From: Proteles cristata cristata | Lineage: Eukaryota; Chordata; Mammalia; Carnivora; Hyaenidae | DNA: 64,000 nt | Direction of reading: 5' to 3' | NCBI GenBank assembly: GCA_017311185.1 | Contig: JAESUZ010005166.1 | Location: 620,001 to 684,000, forward strand | Part shown: in pieces, positions 60,428 through 64,000 of the stretch | How the letters are laid out: every line of letters starts with the position of its first letter | Position numbering within the stretch: position 1 is the first letter of the stretch | Notes under the pieces: generated by a model | Database searches by the model: none | What the model saw: only the letters and a program-made list of their open reading frames with translations | Told to the model about the DNA's origin: nothing | Translations under genes and position numbers: made by a program

Positions 60428-60437
60428 ATAGTATAAA

Positions 60438-60896
60438 AGGACTAATGAAGAAGTGTCTAGGATAACACAAGAATCTCACTTATTAGATAAGACGTGTGTA
60501 TCCCCTAAAAACAAGATTAAATGCGAAAGAAGTTTTTTTTTAATGCATATCCTGTTAAATTCTGTGTGAATGTATATGATAGGCATTTAAAAGTTCTTAT
60601 GATTAGAGATTTTTTTTTTTTTGCATAGCTTGTAATTCAAACTATCCACTAGAAATAGTATACAGGGGAAAAAAAGAGAAGTTAGTCCTTATTTTTTAAT
60701 TGAATTCTCCTTGTTGTTGGTGAAGATAGCTAGGTATATTTGTTGTCCACGTCTATTTCTTTATGAACTGTCTCTGGCTTTTTCCTATTTTTCCTTTGTC
60801 ATATTTGTCTTTTTTATAATATATCAAAGCTCTTAATATATCTGTCACAGAGGTAATAAGAAAAAATTTACCCACCATATATTAAAATTTACTACA
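60438..60896. other. JAK2 intron, no named feature
   Basis: AT-rich, nothing recognised. Confidence 0.55.
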
Positions 60897-61140
60897 GGGG
60901 CGCCTAGGTAGCTCAGTCGGTTAAGCATCCAAGTTTTGATTTTGACTAGGTCATGATCTCACAGTCATGAGAATGAGCCCCACATCAGGCTCTGTACGGG
61001 GAGCGTGGAGCCTACTTGGAATTCTCTCTCTCCCTCTCTCTGTGTCCCTCCCCTGCACATGTGCACTCTCAATAGATAGACAGATAGATAGATAGATAGA
61101 TAGATAGGTAGGTAGACAGACAGATAGATAGATAAAAATA
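60897..61140 (+). mobile_element. CAN SINE with (ATAG)n tail
   Basis: Head GGGGCGCCTAGGTAGCTCAG, body with GCGTGGAGCCTACTTGG. The usual AAATAAATAA tail has been replaced by a tetranucleotide repeat before a short ATAAAAATAAACC. Confidence 0.93.
61072..61133 (+). repeat. (ATAG)n microsatellite
   Basis: About 15 units with GACA, GGTA and GACAGACA interruptions, grown from the SINE tail. Confidence 0.97.
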
Positions 61141-61545
61141 AACCAACTATAAAAAGCTGTAATTAGTATTGGCATACACATAGATCAGTGAACCAAAACA
61201 GCATCCAGAAATAAATGCAAGTACATATGGGAACTTACGGTAATACTGAGGACATTTCAATACAGGAGAAAAAGGATATTTGTTTACCAAAGGCACTGGA
61301 ATAACTAACAGTACAACCAGAGAAACCACGCTAAGCCTATACTTTATATAAAAAAATGATCTATGAATAAATATTTAACAACGTATTTACAAAATAAAGT
61401 AATGAAAATACTGGAAGAATCTTTGAGAGGACTTTTACCTGGAACAAAAAACTTTGCTATACAAAATGGGAAACCCCAAACACCTGTAACAAAAGTCACA
61501 GAAATTGGCTGTATGAATCCATACTTTGGCTAATAAAGTGTTTAT
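61141..61545 (+). mobile_element. Old L1 ORF2 fragment
   Basis: TAGTATTGGCATACACATAG, ATCAGTGAACCAAAACAGC and ATCCAGAAATAAATGC follow the ORF2 stretch for '[16 protein letters not shown]'. Decayed further on. Confidence 0.65.
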
Positions 61546-61558
61546 TACCACTTGAATT

Positions 61559-61759
61559 ATTTTTATGTTTTTATTTATTTTTGAGAGAGGCAGAGCATGA
61601 TGGGGGGAGGGAGCAAAGAGAGAGTGGGGGAGGCACATAATCCTAAGCAGGCTCCAGGCTCCGAGTTGTCAGCACAGAGCCTGACACAGGACTTGAATCC
61701 GAACCGTGAGATCAGGACCTGAGCCAAAGTCAGACACTGAACAGAACGGAGCCCCCCAG
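61559..61759 (-). mobile_element. CAN SINE
   Basis: Flanks CCACTTGAATT (61548-61558) and CCACTTGACTT (61760-61770). The head is damaged (GGCTGGGGGGCTCCG). Confidence 0.92.
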
Positions 61760-62039
61760 CCACTTGACTTCAATGCCTGAGGCAGGACATGCATCTCCAG
61801 TCCCCCAGGGTCTACACTTCTCCCTACTATGTTACAAAACCAGCCTTTTCATACACATTAATGACAATGAAGTCATTCAAGTTTTCTAAATGTACAATAA
61901 GGAAAATGATCTATTATATTAAATTTTCAATTTCTCTAGAGAAAAGGAATGATAAACAAAACCAAAAGATATAGACCAAGAGAAAATATCTGAAATTCAT
62001 TTATCAAAAAATGACACATCATCAAAATAAAAAGCTTCT

Positions 62040-62295
62040 TCACCCGTGAGGATTTTAAGAAACAAAACAGATGAACGTAAGGGAAGGGAAGCAAAAATAA
62101 TATAAAAACAGTGATGGGGACAAAACATAAGAGACTCTTACTACAGAACAGGGTTACTAGAGGGGTTGTGGGAGAGGGAATGGGCTAAATGGGTGAGAGG
62201 CATTAAGGAATCTACTTCTGAAATCACTGTTCTACTATATGCTAACTTGGATGCAAATTAAAATATAAATAATAAAATGTGAAAAAAAAAAGATT
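62040..62295 (+). mobile_element. Carnivore-type L1 3' UTR
   Basis: GAAACAAAACAGATGAACGTAAG, ATAAGAGACTCTTACTACAG, GGTTGTGGGAGAGGGAATGG, GCATTAAGGAATCTACTTCTG, ATGCTAACTTGGATGCAAAT, and an A-rich end. Same family as 7800-8340. Confidence 0.88.
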
Positions 62296-62446
62296 ATAGT
62301 AACTGAACCAAGTTTTGAACTCAAATAGTTTTTTACCTAGAATTTAAGATTTTATTTTAAAATTTGTTAACCAACTGACATTTTCTAGAGTGATATGAAA
62401 CTAAGTATGTATTGATACGTATAATAAAAAATATTTTGGTGTGTTT

Positions 62447-62570
62447 AATTCTAATTTATAATTCATCATATGCAAGATAAAAGTGTAATTTTAGCTTATG
62501 TAGTAAATATTATACAAAAACTAAAAAAAAAAAAGCAGTTTAACCAACTGAGCCACCCAGGCACTCCAAC
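62447..62570 (-). mobile_element. Insertion containing a SINE head fragment joined to other sequence
   Basis: TTTGGTGTGTTT occurs at 62435-62446 and 62571-62582. Between the repeats, the minus strand reads a 31-bp SINE head (GGAGTGCCTGGGTGGCTCAG, to 62538), a T-run, and about 80 bp of unrelated AT-rich sequence. No SINE middle or tail is present. Confidence 0.6.
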
Positions 62571-62679
62571 TTTGGTGTGTTTGTAATCCATCCATTTTAA
62601 TTCTTTCTATCCCCCAAAATCTTTTATATATGCATATCCTTTCCAAACCTAACATCTAACCAAAAAGCTATACAAAAAA

Positions 62680-63170
62680 TAAAGACTGATGACTACATAA
62701 AATTATAAACATCATAATCACAAGTTTTTTAAAAGTTGAGAAAAAAACATGCTACAAAATTTTAATATAATCAAGTAGGTTTAATATAGTCAAAATAATA
62801 AGAAAATAGACAAAGAAAATGAATAGGCATTTCACAAAATGAGTACAAGCATTCCTTAAAATGGAAACACGGTGGTCAACATCATTAATAATCAGAGAAA
62901 GTTAAATAAGATGAGATATTGTTTCTTTCCTATCTGATTGGCAAAGATTAGTAAGATTGGCAACACCCAGTGTTGGTAATGATATGAAAAAAATAAGAAT
63001 ATAAAAGAATCTGTTCTTTTAAAAAAGATAAGAGTAATGGATGCATATCTAAGAAGTCCATGCAATACTTTATAACAATGAAAAATTTTTAAATAACATT
63101 AAAGGATCAGGTATGGTATACTTAAGTCAATAAAATACTATGAAGATATTAAATAATGTCCATGGCTTAC
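62680..63170 (+). mobile_element. Old L1M/HAL1-like ORF2 end
   Basis: GTCAACATCATTAATAATCAG, CTATCTGATTGGCAAAGATTAG, and GGCAACACCCAGTGTTGGTA are typical of HAL1/L1ME elements. A further piece may be 63445-63560 (GGAAAGATCTCCACAATACATTG). Confidence 0.65.
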
Positions 63171-63174
63171 ATTA

Positions 63175-63440
63175 TATATCCTTAACATTATATCCTGTGC
63201 GTAGCACAAAATGAACACTGAATAAGTGTTTACAGAATGACTGATTACATTCATGATTTAATAACTGATTAAATGGTGACTGACTGGTTGGGTATGTAAG
63301 TGAGTGACTAGGCAGGCCCACTGAGTGATATAAGTGACTGACTGACCAGCTGAATGAATGAGTGACCAATGGAATGAGTGAATGACAGACTGAAATAAGT
63401 GAAAAAAGGACTGGACAAATAAACTGACGAATGAATGAAT
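63175..63440 (+). repeat. L2 tail with expanded TGAC/TGAA repeat
   Basis: TCCTGTGCGTAGCACAAAATG and CACTGAATAAGTGTTTACAG match the L2 3' end (cacagtgcctggcacatagtaggcgctcaataaatatttg). L2 normally ends in a few TGAATGAA units; here about 200 bp of degenerate TGAC, TGAA and GAGTGA follow. Confidence 0.65.
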
Positions 63441-63974
63441 CTCTAATCACTGAAATGGAAAGATCTCCACAATACATTGCTGAGTTAACAGGCTCAAATT
63501 AGAATAAGCAGGATGACTCTATTCATATCACTATTTAGAAACATCCAGAAAGATATTAAAACTTGTTAAGCAAGTTCTGTCAATCAAAAGAATCACTTGC
63601 AATTCTTTTCCCCCCTTTTATTGATGAATGTAATTTTTAAGTGACCACTTTCATTCACTTGAATTTTTCTGTTTGAAGAGATACTATTCAAAGCTTATAT
63701 ACGACTATTGCCTCCTAGAACAGTTATAAGATGTAGGCAAATATACATTTCTTAAAACAACATTATGATTCTTTCACATAAGAAGCAAGGGATCTAAGAT
63801 GCATAATACTTAGTCAATTTTGAGACTGGTAAAAAACAGAAGAACAGCTACACATTTAACAGATACTAAAACAATCATTTTATCTGGGGTAGCCAGGTAA
63901 AATGTACACAGAAGTACATATACAACAGGCAACAATTTAAAAGTCCTCTTGAGAATAAAAAAAAAAAAAAAAGA

Positions 63975-64000
63975 AAAAACAGGGAAGGGGGCAAAACATA
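63975..64000 (+). mobile_element. Start of an L1 3' UTR fragment at the window edge
   Basis: AAAACAGGGAAGGGGGCAAA continues into the stretch seen at 62100-62128 (AACAGTGATGGGGACAAAAC). Truncated by the end of the window. Confidence 0.5.

Noticed and set aside
61072..61133. CRISPR-like regular repeats
   Set aside because: Plain tetranucleotide microsatellite in a SINE tail; no spacer structure anywhere in the window.
29620..64000. JAK2 promoter or noncoding first exons
   Set aside because: No CpG-rich region or exon-like unit could be identified; in human the preceding noncoding exon is about 36 kb upstream as I recall, which would fall at or beyond the window edge.

Overview
The window is intronic mammalian nuclear DNA from a carnivoran, most likely a feliform (cat-like) species. 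The evidence is about 55 copies of the tRNA-Lys-derived CAN SINE in its cat-type form (head GGCGCCTGGGTGGCTCAG, B box GGTTCGAGCCC, CT-rich middle, AAATAAATAAA tail) and L1 elements with carnivore-type 3' ends. I cannot tell a felid from a hyena, mongoose or civet.

The host gene is JAK2 on the minus strand. Four coding exons are present: 29363-29612 (start codon, 226 coding nt), 16081-16204 (124 nt), 9113-9230 (118 nt) and 3960-4105 (146 nt). Each has AG/GT splice borders, the phases join, and the frame is open. Together they encode residues 1-204 plus two bases of codon 205: the N-terminal leader, the FERM F1 lobe and the start of F2. Positions 1-3959 belong to the following intron. Everything above 29612 is intron upstream of the start-codon exon; no CpG island or recognisable noncoding first exon is seen.

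Nearly all the rest is transposon-derived. Old L1 fragments lie mostly on the plus strand at about 6.4-8.3 kb, 10.0-10.9 kb, 17.6-26.8 kb, 35.6-37.2 kb, 39.7-44.3 kb and 49.9-51.7 kb, and on the minus strand at about 10.9-15.1 kb and 33.2-34.9 kb. Other elements are an ERVL-MaLR provirus remnant at 26.9-29.2 kb (minus), a probable solo LTR at 11.8-12.3 kb, a hAT-like DNA transposon at 13.7-13.9 kb, a MIR at 58.8-59.0 kb, an L2 tail near 63.2 kb and young truncated L1s at 17.0 and 33.5 kb.

The most interesting locus is 51.3-58.7 kb, a nest of four elements: an old L1M hosts a U6 snRNA/L1 chimeric retro-insertion, which hosts a nearly full-length but dead L1, which hosts a young SINE. The three outer-to-inner insertion events are marked by direct repeats (the oldest one only approximately). 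Also notable are a young SINE subfamily whose diagnostic tail bases form a candidate 3' splice acceptor on the opposite strand, and a 42-bp L1 micro-insertion with a perfect 17-bp duplication. No bacterial-type system, CRISPR array or novel protein-coding gene is supported.
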